Notes under the pieces: generated by a model
Databases searched by the model: none
What the model was told of the DNA's origin: nothing
The model's input: the letters and a program-made list of their open reading frames with translations, nothing else
Shown: positions 32,305 through 41,164 of the stretch, piece after piece
Numbering within the stretch: position 1 is the first letter of the stretch
Layout of the letters: the number at the start of each line of letters is the position of its first letter
Position numbers and translations under genes: made by a program
DNA from: Streptomyces sp. NRRL F-2664
GTDB taxonomy: Bacteria; Actinomycetota; Actinomycetes; Streptomycetales; Streptomycetaceae
Direction of reading: 5' to 3'
Length of the DNA: 64,000 nt
NCBI RefSeq assembly: GCF_000719345.1
Contig: NZ_JOFX01000008.1
Location: 62,001 to 126,000 of the forward strand

Positions 32305-33285
32305 ATGCGGAACACCACCGTCGCACCGGGGACGCCCTGCCCCGCGCCGCCGCGTCCCGGGGAGCCGCCCCTGCACCGCCTGGAGCTGGCCGGACCGGGC
32401 ACCGTGCCCTTCGCGGCCGGGCCCTTCGACGCACTCGGGCCGCTGTCGCGGTCCGACCGCCCGCACCGCCACACCTTCTACGAGATCGTCCACATCGCCG
32501 CGGGGTCCGGCACCCATGTCGTCGATCTCGCGGGCCATCCGGTACGGCCGCGCCAACTGGCCGTGGTGCTGCCCGGCCAGGTCCACTGCTGGCAGGACCA
32601 GCGCGGTCTCGACGGCACCCTCGCCCTGTTCACCGAGGACTTCCTGGTGGACCATCCCGGTGACCGCGCGCTCCTGCGGCGGATCGCCGCAACCTGCTGG
32701 TTCGACCTGAGCGAGGACGAGGACCAACGGACCGGACGGCTGATGGACGAGATGGCCGCCGAGTGCCGTCAGCGGGCTCCCGGCCACGAGAGCGTGCTGC
32801 GGGCCCTGCTGCACGTACTCGTCGTGCGCATGGCACGGCTGTCGGTCCCCGGCGGGGGCCACCACCGCGCCGGCCGCCGGGCCGGGGCCGGTGAACCGGC
32901 CCGGCCCGGCGGCTCTGCCGCTCCCGGCACTCACCCTGCGGTGGCCGAGGCGTTCGTCCGGCTGGCCGCCCGGCCCGTGGCCTGGTCGGTGCGCGAGTGC
33001 GCCGAACGGCTCGGCGTGACGCCGGGCCACCTCACCCGGACCGTTCGCGCTGCCACCGGCCGCAGCCCCGGCCGCCTGTTGAGCGAGGCCCGCGTCTGCC
33101 AGGCCCAGCGCCTGCTGGCGCACACCGAACTGCCGGTACGACAGGTCGCCGCGCGCGTCGGATTCTCCGACCCCGCCTATTTCTGCCGGTTCTTCCGGCG
33201 GGAGACGGGCACCAGCCCGGGCGAGTTCCGAAAGCACCACAGCAGCCCCCTCCCGTCCATCGATCCGCGCGGAACGTCCGCCTAG
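32305..33285 (+). CDS. AraC-family transcription regulator
   Basis: This 326-residue regulator has an N-terminal cupin-like sensing domain (RPHRHTFYEIVHIAAGSGTH, then RQLAVVLPGQVHCWQDQRGL) and a C-terminal pair of helix-turn-helix units: VRECAERLGVTPGHLTRTVR and QVAARVGFSDPAYFCRFFRR, ending ETGTSPGEFRKHH. A Gly/Ala-rich linker separates them. It sits 87 bp upstream of the secreted intradiol dioxygenase on the same strand and is a candidate activator for it, sensing an aromatic or sugar ligand. The start is ATG 32305 (GGGGG upstream). Confidence 0.85.
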   Translation: MRNTTVAPGTPCPAPPRPGEPPLHRLELAGPGTVPFAAGPFDALGPLSRSDRPHRHTFYEIVHIAAGSGTHVVDLAGHPVRPRQLAVVLPGQVHCWQDQRGLDGTLALFTEDFLVDHPGDRALLRRIAATCWFDLSEDEDQRTGRLMDEMAAECRQRAPGHESVLRALLHVLVVRMARLSVPGGGHHRAGRRAGAGEPARPGGSAAPGTHPAVAEAFVRLAARPVAWSVRECAERLGVTPGHLTRTVRAATGRSPGRLLSEARVCQAQRLLAHTELPVRQVAARVGFSDPAYFCRFFRRETGTSPGEFRKHHSSPLPSIDPRGTSA

Positions 33286-33320
33286 GTTCGATGCCGAATC
33301 CGACGGCCCACCGGGTCCAC

Positions 33321-33360
33321 GGCCCACCGGCCCACCGGCCCACCGGCCCACCGGCCCACC
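33321..33360. repeat. Five perfect 8-bp tandem repeats in the leader of the dioxygenase gene
   Basis: GGCCCACC is repeated five times head to tail, with a sixth copy at 33305-33312. The array runs right up to the GAGGAGG ribosome-binding site of the dioxygenase gene, 12 bp before its ATG. Copy-number change would alter leader length but not the protein. Confidence 0.85.
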
Positions 33361-33372
33361 GAGGAGGCAGAC

Positions 33373-34239
33373 ATGCGCGATCCGGGCAGGGACAGCGACG
33401 ACGCGTCGTTCCCGGCACGTTCTGCACCACCCCGCCACGTCACCCGCAAGACGGTGCTGCGCGCGGCACTCGCGGCCACCGCCGCGGTCCCCGTCGCGCT
33501 CATCGGCGGACCGGCCCTGGCCCGCACCCTCACCGGGCACCCCGGTGAAGAGGCCGTACCGCTGACCCCGGCGTGCGACGACGGAGACGACCCCACCCCT
33601 GAACAGACCGAAGGCCCCTACTTCAAACCCGCCTCGCCCGAGCGCACCAGCCTGCTGGAGCCCGGCATGCCCGGCACGCGGCTGACGGTGACGGGCTACG
33701 TCTTCGGCCGGGCCTGCCTGCCGGTCGCGGGTGCTCTGCTCGACTTCTGGCAGGCCGACACCAACGGCGCCTACGACAACGTCCGGTACCGGCTGCGCGG
33801 GCACCAGTACACCGACTCGCGCGGCTCCTTCGCCCTCACCACCATCGTCCCCGGCCTGTACCCCGGCCGCACCCGGCACCTCCACGTCAAGGTGCAGGCT
33901 CCGGGCCGTCCGGTGCTGACGACCCAGCTGTACTTCCCGAACGAGCCGCGCAACGCCACCGACTCGATCTTCGACCCCCGGCTGCTGATGGCCGTACGGG
34001 ACGCCGGGAGCGGGCGCGAGGCGGCCTTCGACTTCGTCCTGGACGTCCCCCAGGACCCCGGCCCGGGTCCCACACCGACGGGCACTCCGCCACCGGGGGG
34101 CGCCTGGGCCGTGGGGACGGCGTACCGGGCGGGTGAGCGGGTCGTCCACGCGGGCCGCGGCTACGTCTGCATCCAGGCCCACACGGCGCAGCGGGGCTGG
34201 GAGCCCCCGTCCGTGCCGGCGCTGTGGCGCGCGGCCTGA
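33373..34239 (+). CDS. Secreted intradiol ring-cleavage dioxygenase with C-terminal carbohydrate-binding module
   Basis: This 288-residue protein has a Tat-type leader (HVTRKTVLRAALAATAAVPV, cleavage near ALA), a catalytic domain of the catechol 1,2-dioxygenase fold, and a C-terminal 45-residue CBM5/12-like module (WAVGTAYRAGERVVHAGRGY). Iron ligands are recognisable: Tyr in NGAYDN, Tyr in GLYPGRTRHLHVKVQ and both His there. TEGPYFKP is also typical. Streptomyces sp. SirexAA-E has a characterised protein of this layout (SACTE_2871) that cleaves aromatic catechols near biomass. It probably attacks lignin-derived catechols outside the cell. Confidence 0.88.
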   Translation: MRDPGRDSDDASFPARSAPPRHVTRKTVLRAALAATAAVPVALIGGPALARTLTGHPGEEAVPLTPACDDGDDPTPEQTEGPYFKPASPERTSLLEPGMPGTRLTVTGYVFGRACLPVAGALLDFWQADTNGAYDNVRYRLRGHQYTDSRGSFALTTIVPGLYPGRTRHLHVKVQAPGRPVLTTQLYFPNEPRNATDSIFDPRLLMAVRDAGSGREAAFDFVLDVPQDPGPGPTPTGTPPPGGAWAVGTAYRAGERVVHAGRGYVCIQAHTAQRGWEPPSVPALWRAA

Positions 34240-34261
34240 CCCGAAGAGGGGCCGCGCGGGG

Positions 34262-34305
34262 GGGGTGCCGGGCCGCTCAGCATGCCCTGGCCGGCACGGC
34301 ACCCC
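34262..34305. terminator. Hairpin terminator between convergent genes
   Basis: GGGGTGCCG (34262-34270) pairs with CGGCACCCC (34297-34305); the sequence between can extend the stem (GGCC...GGCC). It lies between the dioxygenase stop and the convergent dehydrogenase stop and fits a shared terminator. Confidence 0.6.
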
Positions 34306-34311
34306 TCGGGG

Positions 34312-35397
34312 TCAGAACTCGACGACCGAGCGGAGCACCTCGCCGCGCTCCATCCGGGCGAAGGCCTCCTCGACCCCGTCGAGCGCGATCGTCTCGGAGA
34401 CGAAGGCGTCCAGGTCGAGCCGGCCCTGCAGGTAGAGGTCGACCAGCAAGGGGAAGTCGCGCTCGGGCAGGCAGTCGCCGTACCAGGAGGACTTCAGGGC
34501 CCCGCCGCGGCCGAAGACGTCCAGGAGCGGCAGTTCGAGCTGCATTTCGGGGGTGGGTACGCCGACCAGCACCACCGTGCCGGCCAGGTCGCGGGCGTAG
34601 AAGGCCTGCCGGTAGGTTTCGGGGCGGCCGACGGCCTCGATGACGACGTCCGCGCCGTTGCCGTCGGTGAGCGCCTGGACCGCTTTGACGACATCCTCGC
34701 TGCGGCCGTTCACGGTGTGCGTGGCGCCGAGGCCCCGCGCCCACTCCAGCTTCCGGTCGTCGAGGTCGATCGCGATGATCTTGGAGGCGCCGGCGAGCCG
34801 GGCTCCGGCCACGGCCGCGTTGCCGACTCCCCCGCAGCCGATGACCGCGACGGAGTCGCCCCGGCCGACGTTGCCGGTGTTGAGGGCGGCGCCGAGGCCG
34901 GCCATCACTCCGCAGCCGAGGAGTCCGGCCGCCGCCGGGGAGGCCGCGGGGTCGACCTTGGTGCACTGGCCGGCCGCGACCAGGGTCTTCTCGGCGAAGG
35001 CGCCGATGCCCAGGGCCGGCGAGAGCGGGGTTCCGTCCTCCAGGGTCATGGGCTGGGTGGCGTTGTGCGTGGCGAAGCAGTACCAGGGGCGTCCGCGCCT
35101 GCAGGCCCGGCAGGTGCCGCAGACCGCGCGCCAGTTGAGCACGACGAAGTCACCGGGCGCCACGGACGTCACGTCCGGACCGACGGACTCCACGATGCCG
35201 GCGGCCTCGTGGCCGAGCAGGAAGGGGAACGCGTCGTTGATCCCGCCTTCGCGGTAGTGCAGGTCGGTGTGGCAGACCCCGCAGGCCTGCACCCGCACGA
35301 GCGCCTCACCCGGTCCCGGGTCGGGCACGAGGATCGTCGTCGTCTCCACCGGTGCGCCCTTGCTCCGGGCGATGACCCCTCGTACGCGATGCGTCAC
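34312..35397 (-). CDS. mscR: S-(hydroxymethyl)mycothiol dehydrogenase (mycothiol-dependent formaldehyde dehydrogenase)
   Basis: This 361-residue zinc alcohol dehydrogenase oxidises the mycothiol-formaldehyde adduct, and can act on S-nitrosomycothiol. Catalytic zinc ligands are [27 protein letters not shown] and the later Cys in [12 protein letters not shown]. Structural zinc is in [15 protein letters not shown]. The NAD fold is [20 protein letters not shown] with Asp in KIIAIDLDD. The start is GTG 35397, giving the family's usual length; the long open frame upstream is low-complexity. The MBL-fold hydrolase that often follows mscR is not adjacent here. Confidence 0.93.
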   Translation of the reverse strand: MTHRVRGVIARSKGAPVETTTILVPDPGPGEALVRVQACGVCHTDLHYREGGINDAFPFLLGHEAAGIVESVGPDVTSVAPGDFVVLNWRAVCGTCRACRRGRPWYCFATHNATQPMTLEDGTPLSPALGIGAFAEKTLVAAGQCTKVDPAASPAAAGLLGCGVMAGLGAALNTGNVGRGDSVAVIGCGGVGNAAVAGARLAGASKIIAIDLDDRKLEWARGLGATHTVNGRSEDVVKAVQALTDGNGADVVIEAVGRPETYRQAFYARDLAGTVVLVGVPTPEMQLELPLLDVFGRGGALKSSWYGDCLPERDFPLLVDLYLQGRLDLDAFVSETIALDGVEEAFARMERGEVLRSVVEF

Positions 35398-35636
35398 GTC
35401 GTACCCCGTTCTGTTCGGTTCGGTCTGGATCAACGAACGTACACGGACGCCGCCCGGTAAGGGAGTTGTGTCACGCTTCGGCGCGCGACCCGGCCGGATC
35501 CCGCGGCCCGGCCGGATCCCGCTGCCCGGCGACGCTCCGGGCCGGACGCCCACCTTGCGCGGCACCCCCGGAATCTGCTCGCACAGCCCCTCGCCGGCCG
35601 GCCGCGTACGCCTCCCGCCGTGCGGGCGGCCCGGTG

Positions 35637-37055
35637 CTACTTGAGCATGTGGGCGGCCTCCACCCGCCGGAGGTGGATCACGACGTCGTGCGACTGCGCG
35701 AGCCGGATCTGCGGGGCGTCCGCGATCCCGGGGTAGGTGGCGCCGATGTTCTTGATGGTGTGCGGCGTGTCGAGCCAGGTGCGGGCCGCCGCCGGGGTGT
35801 GGCGCAGGTCCACCATGAAGTCGCGGTACGGCACCCGGTCGAGGGTGTGCTCGGCGGTGCCGGGCGCGGCCGGGCCCACGGTGAAGCGGTGGACGCCGCC
35901 GTCGTGGCCGAGAGCGTTGAACGAGCCCCGGTCGAAGGTGAGGCCGACGCTCAGGTAGCCGCCGCCCATCTGCTCACGAAGGAAGTCACCCTGCACCTTC
36001 GGATGGCTGGCGGGGGCGTAGGTCCTGAGCGCGACATGGCTGTTGTGGGCGGCGAGCATGATCTTGTTCCCGGTCCGCTGCTGCCACCAGGCGACGTTCT
36101 CCGCCATGGTCCGGTCGCGGTGGAGCATGGCGTCGGCGATGCCGTGTGGGGCGTCCAGGTCGAAGGCGTAGAGCGTGGTCATCCGGTGGATCGCGGTGGC
36201 GTGCTGGACGGCCCAGGCGTGCGCGTCGGCATCGGCATCCGCACCCGTGCCGGGCCGCTGCTTGAGGAGGTCGACCGCCCGGCCGGTCCGCTCGGCGAGC
36301 TCCTTCCGTTCGGCCATCGGCTTAGACAGGTAGTCGTTGACGTAGGTCTCGGCGTCGGTTGCCGGCCGCAGGCCCCGGTACAACTCGGCCAGCCGCGGGG
36401 CCAGGTCGGGGCGGGCCGCGGCCGCATGGGCGTTCACCTTGTCGTACAGCACGGCTCCGGCGAACCCGTTGTCGTCGCCGACGAAGCGGACCGGGTCCTG
36501 CGGGTGCTCGACGTTGTACGCGCGCATCCACTGGAGCAGATCGCGGTACTCGGCGTTGTTCCACCACCGGTAGGTGCCCTGGAACTCCTCGTCCATGATC
36601 TGCTGCAAGTCGCCTTCGCCGCGCAGAAGATGGGCGTCGAGCCGCAGCCCGGTGCTCCACGGGGCTTCGAGCGCGAAGGCACGGAAGCCCTTCTCCTCGA
36701 CCAGGTACCGGAAGACCCGGTGCTTGACGGTGAAGAACTCGTGCGAGCTGTGGGTGGCCTCGCCCAGGCCCACCACCCGGGCGTCACCGACCATCCGGCC
36801 GAACGGACGCAGGTCGGCAAGGCCGCCGCGGGGCTCGGTGGTCCGCAGCGGGTGCGCCGCCCGGCCGAGGGCCGCCTCGGGAGAGCGGAACGCGGCGGCC
36901 GCGGCCTCCTGCGGACCGGCGGGCGCGGCGGCGGTGTCGGCGGGAGCCGATGCGGCGGGCGGGACGGCGGCGGAGGCGGAGGCGGCCGGGGCGACGGCCA
37001 GGGTGGCACCGAGCGGGACGAGAAGGGCGGCGAGCAGGGCCTTGTGCGTGTTCAT
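35637..37055 (-). CDS. Secreted erythromycin-esterase-family protein
   Basis: This 472-residue protein begins with a signal peptide ([20 protein letters not shown], cleavage near ASA) and an Ala-rich linker. The rest follows the Ere family: [20 protein letters not shown] (conserved GE-T-H), [40 protein letters not shown], and [20 protein letters not shown]. The His and Glu residues of the active site are present. EreA and EreB open the macrolide lactone; most actinobacterial members act on unknown esters. Export from the cell is unusual for a resistance esterase. The start is ATG 37055. Confidence 0.82.
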   Translation of the reverse strand: MNTHKALLAALLVPLGATLAVAPAASASAAVPPAASAPADTAAAPAGPQEAAAAAFRSPEAALGRAAHPLRTTEPRGGLADLRPFGRMVGDARVVGLGEATHSSHEFFTVKHRVFRYLVEEKGFRAFALEAPWSTGLRLDAHLLRGEGDLQQIMDEEFQGTYRWWNNAEYRDLLQWMRAYNVEHPQDPVRFVGDDNGFAGAVLYDKVNAHAAAARPDLAPRLAELYRGLRPATDAETYVNDYLSKPMAERKELAERTGRAVDLLKQRPGTGADADADAHAWAVQHATAIHRMTTLYAFDLDAPHGIADAMLHRDRTMAENVAWWQQRTGNKIMLAAHNSHVALRTYAPASHPKVQGDFLREQMGGGYLSVGLTFDRGSFNALGHDGGVHRFTVGPAAPGTAEHTLDRVPYRDFMVDLRHTPAAARTWLDTPHTIKNIGATYPGIADAPQIRLAQSHDVVIHLRRVEAAHMLK

Positions 37056-37247
37056 GGGACCTACTCTCGCCGCGCGGGATCGCCCCGGACCATCCGCTGC
37101 ACCCCCGATCGATCCGGGGGTTGGCCCATCCGTCGCAGGGAGGAGGACTGGGGGACCCTGGTCCCGGTAGCGCTCTCGGCCCATCGTCGGGTCCCCGGGA
37201 CGGTGGACCATTGTCGAACACGGGTCCCGGAACCTAACGTCAGGCAC

Positions 37248-37847
37248 ATGGACATCATCAAGTACACCCATTCCTGTGTTCGGTTGGAGCGAGAGGGCCA
37301 TGGCGTCCTGGTGATCGATCCGGGTATCTGGAGCGAGCCCGACGCACTGCGCGGCGCCGACGCGGTCGTGGTGACCCACGAACACGCCGACCACGTCGAC
37401 GCGTTGCGGCTGGCCGGTCTGGGCGTGCCCGTGTACGCCCCCCAGGGAGCGGTCCTGCCCGGGCTCGACGCCGTCGAGGTGGGCGCCGGGGAGGAGTTCA
37501 CGGCCGCCGGCTACCGGATCACGGCGTACGGCGGCAGGCACGCGACGATCTACGGGGACCAGCCGGACTGCGCGAACCTCGGCTATCTGGTCGAGGGCTC
37601 CCTCTACCACCCGGGGGACTCCCTCCATGTGCCCGAGGTTCCGGTGGAGACGCTGCTGGTGCCGTTGCACGCCTCGTGGATGCGGACGAGCGAGGCCATC
37701 GACTTCGTGCGTGAGGTGGGGCCGGAGCGGGCGGTCGGCATCCACGACGCACAGGTCAACGAACGCGGCCTGGCGAGCGTGAACGGGTGGCTGGAGGAGG
37801 AGGCCCGGACCGCGTACCGCTGGCTGTCGCCGGGTTCCCGGCTGTAG
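37248..37847 (+). CDS. UlaG-type metallo-beta-lactamase-fold hydrolase
   Basis: This 199-residue compact MBL-fold protein has MDIIKYTHSCVRLEREGHGV and DADAVVVTHEHADHVDALRL (THxHxDH), later histidines in YGGRHATIYGDQPDCANLGY, LYHPGDSLHVPE and the final GIHDAQVNERG. The layout is that of the short UlaG/YcbL-like group. Its substrate is unknown. The start is ATG 37248. The 192 bp between it and the divergent Ere-family gene contain the promoters of both; no repeat stands out there. Confidence 0.85.
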   Translation: MDIIKYTHSCVRLEREGHGVLVIDPGIWSEPDALRGADAVVVTHEHADHVDALRLAGLGVPVYAPQGAVLPGLDAVEVGAGEEFTAAGYRITAYGGRHATIYGDQPDCANLGYLVEGSLYHPGDSLHVPEVPVETLLVPLHASWMRTSEAIDFVREVGPERAVGIHDAQVNERGLASVNGWLEEEARTAYRWLSPGSRL

Positions 37848-37890
37848 CCGCCGGTGTCCCCCGGTGCCGCCGCAGCGGGAGGGCGCGCGG

Positions 37891-38859
37891 TCACCCCTGT
37901 TCCTTGCGTACGGCATTCAGGCAGCGGGCGGCGTGGGCGTGCAGGGCGTCGGCGAGTTCGGGCGGGCCGCTGGTGAGAGTGAAATCGGCGTCGACGGAGG
38001 TGATCATCCAGACGAGGTCCCGGGGGGTGTCGGCGCCGAGGTGCAGGAGGCAGGTGTCGTCGTCGACAGGCTCGATGATGCCCATGCCGGGCCAGATACG
38101 GTCGGCGACCGCCGCGGCGGGCTCGTGCAGGGTGACGGTGGCCTGGAACGGCCAGGTCTTCGACGACAGCTGGTGGGCGAGGTAGCGGGCCACGTCGGGG
38201 TCGGGCAGTTCCCTGGGGGTGAACCGCGGTCCCGTAGGTGTGCGTGGAGTGAGTCTGTCGACGCGGAAGGTGCGCCAGTCGGCGCGGTCGGCGTCCCAGG
38301 CGACCAGGTACCAGTGGCGGTTGAAGCTGACGAGGCTGTGCGGCTCGACCACGCGCGTGCCGGGGCCGCGGCGTGGGCCGGCGTAGTCGAAGCGCAGCCG
38401 CTGGCGTCGGCGGCACGCCTCTGCGATGGCCATGAGGGTCTGTGCGCAGACCCGGGGAGCCGGGGCGGCGCCGGCCCGGACGGTGGCGGTGCGCAGGGTG
38501 TTCACCCGGTGCCGCAGCCGGGACGGGAGCATCTGCTCAAGCTTGGTGAGGGCGCGCAGCGAGGGCTCCTCCATGTCGGCGACCGGGCCCCCGGCCGCCG
38601 TGCTCAGGCCGATGACGACGGCGACGGCCTCGTCGTCGTCGAGCAGCAGGGGCGGCAGTGCCCTGCCGGCCCCGAGCCGGTAGCCCGCAGTGCCCTGGGT
38701 GGCCTCCACCGGATAGCCCAGCGCACGCAGCCGCTCCACATCGCGGCGCAGGGTGCGCCGGCTGACACCGAGGCATGCGGCGAGTTCGGCCCCCGACCGG
38801 TCGCGGTGGGTCTGCAGCAGGGAGAGCAGCTTCAGCAGCCGCCCGGCGGTTTCCAACAT
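37891..38859 (-). CDS. YafY/PafC-type WYL-domain regulator
   Basis: This 322-residue regulator has an N-terminal winged helix-turn-helix (LETAGRLLKLLSLLQTHRDR, then LAACLGVSRRTLRRDVERLR) and a WYL domain (RLRFDYAGPRRGPGTRVVEP, then SLVSFNRHWYLVAWDADRAD and WRTFRVDRL). The WCX-like C-terminus follows. WYL domains bind nucleic acid or small effectors. It starts at ATG 38859 and faces the truncated epoxide hydrolase across a region with a clear dyad (38888-38937), which is the probable operator. Confidence 0.87.
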   Translation of the reverse strand: MLETAGRLLKLLSLLQTHRDRSGAELAACLGVSRRTLRRDVERLRALGYPVEATQGTAGYRLGAGRALPPLLLDDDEAVAVVIGLSTAAGGPVADMEEPSLRALTKLEQMLPSRLRHRVNTLRTATVRAGAAPAPRVCAQTLMAIAEACRRRQRLRFDYAGPRRGPGTRVVEPHSLVSFNRHWYLVAWDADRADWRTFRVDRLTPRTPTGPRFTPRELPDPDVARYLAHQLSSKTWPFQATVTLHEPAAAVADRIWPGMGIIEPVDDDTCLLHLGADTPRDLVWMITSVDADFTLTSGPPELADALHAHAARCLNAVRKEQG

Positions 38860-38887
38860 GCCGTAAGAGTGCCGGAGGGCCAGGGCG

Positions 38888-38937
38888 TGTCTTCTGGATC
38901 GGGCCGGATCGGGGAGCCCGGCACGATCCGAAAGACA
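38888..38937. promoter_or_regulatory. Dyad between the WYL regulator and the epoxide hydrolase
   Basis: TGTCTTCTGGATCG (38888-38901) and CGATCCGAAAGACA (38924-38937) are inverted copies matching at 12 of 14 positions, 22 bp apart. A second smaller inverted pair, TAGGAC/GTCCTA, lies at 38943-38971. They occupy the divergent promoter region and probably bind the WYL regulator. Confidence 0.55.
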
Positions 38938-38982
38938 CACCTAGGACCGGAACTGACCCAAGCGCGTCCTAGCGTCGCAGCC

Positions 38983-40019
38983 ATGACCAACACGCCGAGT
39001 ACTGGCGCACCGCCTACGACTGGCGGGCGCACGAGGCACAGCTGAACACCTTCCCTCAGTACATGGCGACCATCGACGGGCAGAACCTCCACTTCCTGCA
39101 CGTGCGCTCCCCCCGGGCCGATGCCACGCCCCTGATGCTGCTGCACGGCTGGCCAGGCTCGGTGGCGGACTTCCTCGACGTCATCGGGCCGCTGTCCGAC
39201 CCCGACGCGCACGGCGGTGCCGCGGCCGGTGCGTTCCACCTGGTCATCCCCTCGCTGCCGGGGTTCGCCTTCTCCACGCCGCTGGCGGGGCCGGGCATGG
39301 ACGCCGCTCGGACCGCACGGGTGTGCACCCGGCTGATGGGCCTCCTCGGCTACCCGCGCTACGGCGTCCACGGCTACGACACCGGCGCGTGGGTCGCCCC
39401 GGAGATGGGCCGGCAGGCACCTGACCACGTGATCGGCGTCCACGTCAACGGAATGATCACGTTTCCCGTCGGCGCGGAGGGCGAGACGCACGACCTCACG
39501 GATGCCGAACAGCGACGCTGGCACCGGATGCAGGGCTTCAACGACGGCTACCTGCAGTGCAATGCCAAACGCCCGCAAACGGTGGCCTACGCCCTCACCG
39601 ACTCCCCTGCCGGTCAACTGGCCTGGATGGTCGAGAAGTTCAAGGGGCTGACCGACCCCGAGGACGCACTGCCCGAACACAGCATCCCCCGGGACCGCGT
39701 CCTGACCGAGGTCTCGCTGTTCTGGCTGACCGCCACCGCCGCCTCGGCAGCTCAGATCTACTACGAGGAGATCTCGGCCGGAGTGTGGGGCGAAGCCGCA
39801 GGCGACGACGGCCCGGACGACTGGGGAGTCGGTCCCCGGGGGGCCGTGCCCACGGCGGTGCTGCTCTCCACCCATGACGTGACCATCCGCCGCTGGGCCG
39901 AACGGGACCACAACATCGCGCGATGGACCGAACTCGACCGCGGCGGCCACTTCCTCGCGATGGAAGCGCCCGAACTGCTCGTCGCCGACGTCCGCGAGTT
40001 CTTCGGCACGGCGCACTGA
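38983..40019 (+). pseudogene. Epoxide hydrolase with most of the N-terminal EHN domain deleted
   Basis: The alpha/beta-hydrolase core is intact: [20 protein letters not shown] (oxyanion HGWP), nucleophile Asp in [17 protein letters not shown], cap region, and catalytic His in [13 protein letters not shown]. Upstream, the family's lid domain survives only as [20 protein letters not shown], in the frame of the core but without a start codon. The ATG at 38983 lies two frames away and yields a 20-codon dead end. A deletion has thus joined the old start to the middle of the domain. Internal ATG 39063 could still give a 318-residue core protein, possibly inactive. Confidence 0.7.
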
Positions 40020-40295
40020 CGGCATGCCCCCGCACCCCCGAGGGCACTCTTCGTTGCCGCCCTCCTCGACCACCCAAAGGCGCCGAGCACGAGGGGCACT
40101 TCGCCGGCGCCGTGGGCCGCCGCGCACACGATGGGCGATGCGGTCGGGCAGGGGGGCCGTCTGTCGCTCAGTGACACCTGCCCACTATGGGGGGCAGAGC
40201 CGATCACTAAGCTCCATGCCGTGGCCGGCGCACCGGCTGGACGAACCGGCAACCGCCGCGGTGGTGCCGTCCCCGTAAGACAGGCAGCAGGTGTA

Positions 40296-40958
40296 ATGGC
40301 GGACAGCCGAGTGTCACTGACTCCTAGGGCGCCGGAAGGCTTGAGCCGACGAGCTCGGCATTTCGTGGAGGGACACGGGCTGCGTGTTCCCCGCCGCGAC
40401 CTCGCACTGCGCCGTGAGGAATGGCTGGCGCGGGGGATTCCTGCTGCGGAGATCGACCGGGCCGTGACCTACCAAGAGAGGTGGGGCGGAATCGCCCTGC
40501 CCCCGGCCCCCGCGTACGAGGGCGGGCCGCGCGTCCTGGAAGCCGACATGCCCCAGGGCTCGGACGGGATGGGATGGCGGTTCCCGGCCGGAGGCTGTCG
40601 CGTCTCGATGGCCCACGGATTCATGATCGGACCGGGAGGCGAATTCGGGATCGACGCCGACCGCTGGACGCCCTTGCACGCCGGCCCAGCGGGATGGGTG
40701 GAAGCCCTGGCGCTGGCCGACCACGCGGGCTACTGGGCCAGAACCATCACGAAGATCAAAGGCGATGCCGTCGAAGAACTGGACCTTGACGGTTTCGAAC
40801 CCGTACCTGAAGTTCAGGGACTGGCCGACACGTGGTGGCGGGGCAGGGACTCGCTCGTCGCCGTGTACCGCGGCGAAGCCTTGGGCTTCAACGCCCCCCG
40901 CTGTCTCAGGGCACACATCTCCAGTGGTCTGGATCCGTGGGGCTTGGGCGGGCACTGA
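40296..40958 (+). CDS. Hypothetical protein (possibly SUKH-like)
   Basis: This 220-residue protein starts at ATG 40296 with CAGCAGGTGTA upstream, a weak site. It lacks signal peptide and membrane helices. RDLALRREEWLARGIPAAEI is followed by YQERWGGIALPP, which faintly recalls the Y-GG-LP turn of SUKH/SMI1 immunity proteins. GWRFPAGGCRVSMAHGFMIG, then LHAGPAGWVEALALADHAGY, follows. The base composition is slightly lower in GC than neighbours. I do not recognise the family; the SUKH suggestion is tentative. It stands alone between two unrelated genes. Confidence 0.5.
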   Translation: MADSRVSLTPRAPEGLSRRARHFVEGHGLRVPRRDLALRREEWLARGIPAAEIDRAVTYQERWGGIALPPAPAYEGGPRVLEADMPQGSDGMGWRFPAGGCRVSMAHGFMIGPGGEFGIDADRWTPLHAGPAGWVEALALADHAGYWARTITKIKGDAVEELDLDGFEPVPEVQGLADTWWRGRDSLVAVYRGEALGFNAPRCLRAHISSGLDPWGLGGH

Positions 40959-41164
40959 CACTCCGGTCCGATCACCTGCCGGCCGCTGCTCCCACGTCGC
41001 CAGGACGCCGTTCGCCAGCCACCGACTGGTCAGGGGCCTGTGTGCCCCCCATCTGGGGCGACTTCCCACGTCGGACTCCTCGCCCCCGCGGTCTTGCCGT
41101 CGGCGCTGCCGTGAGCGGTCTGGGCGGTGATGCCGCGGGGGTCACGGAACGGAGCGGCGGATGG

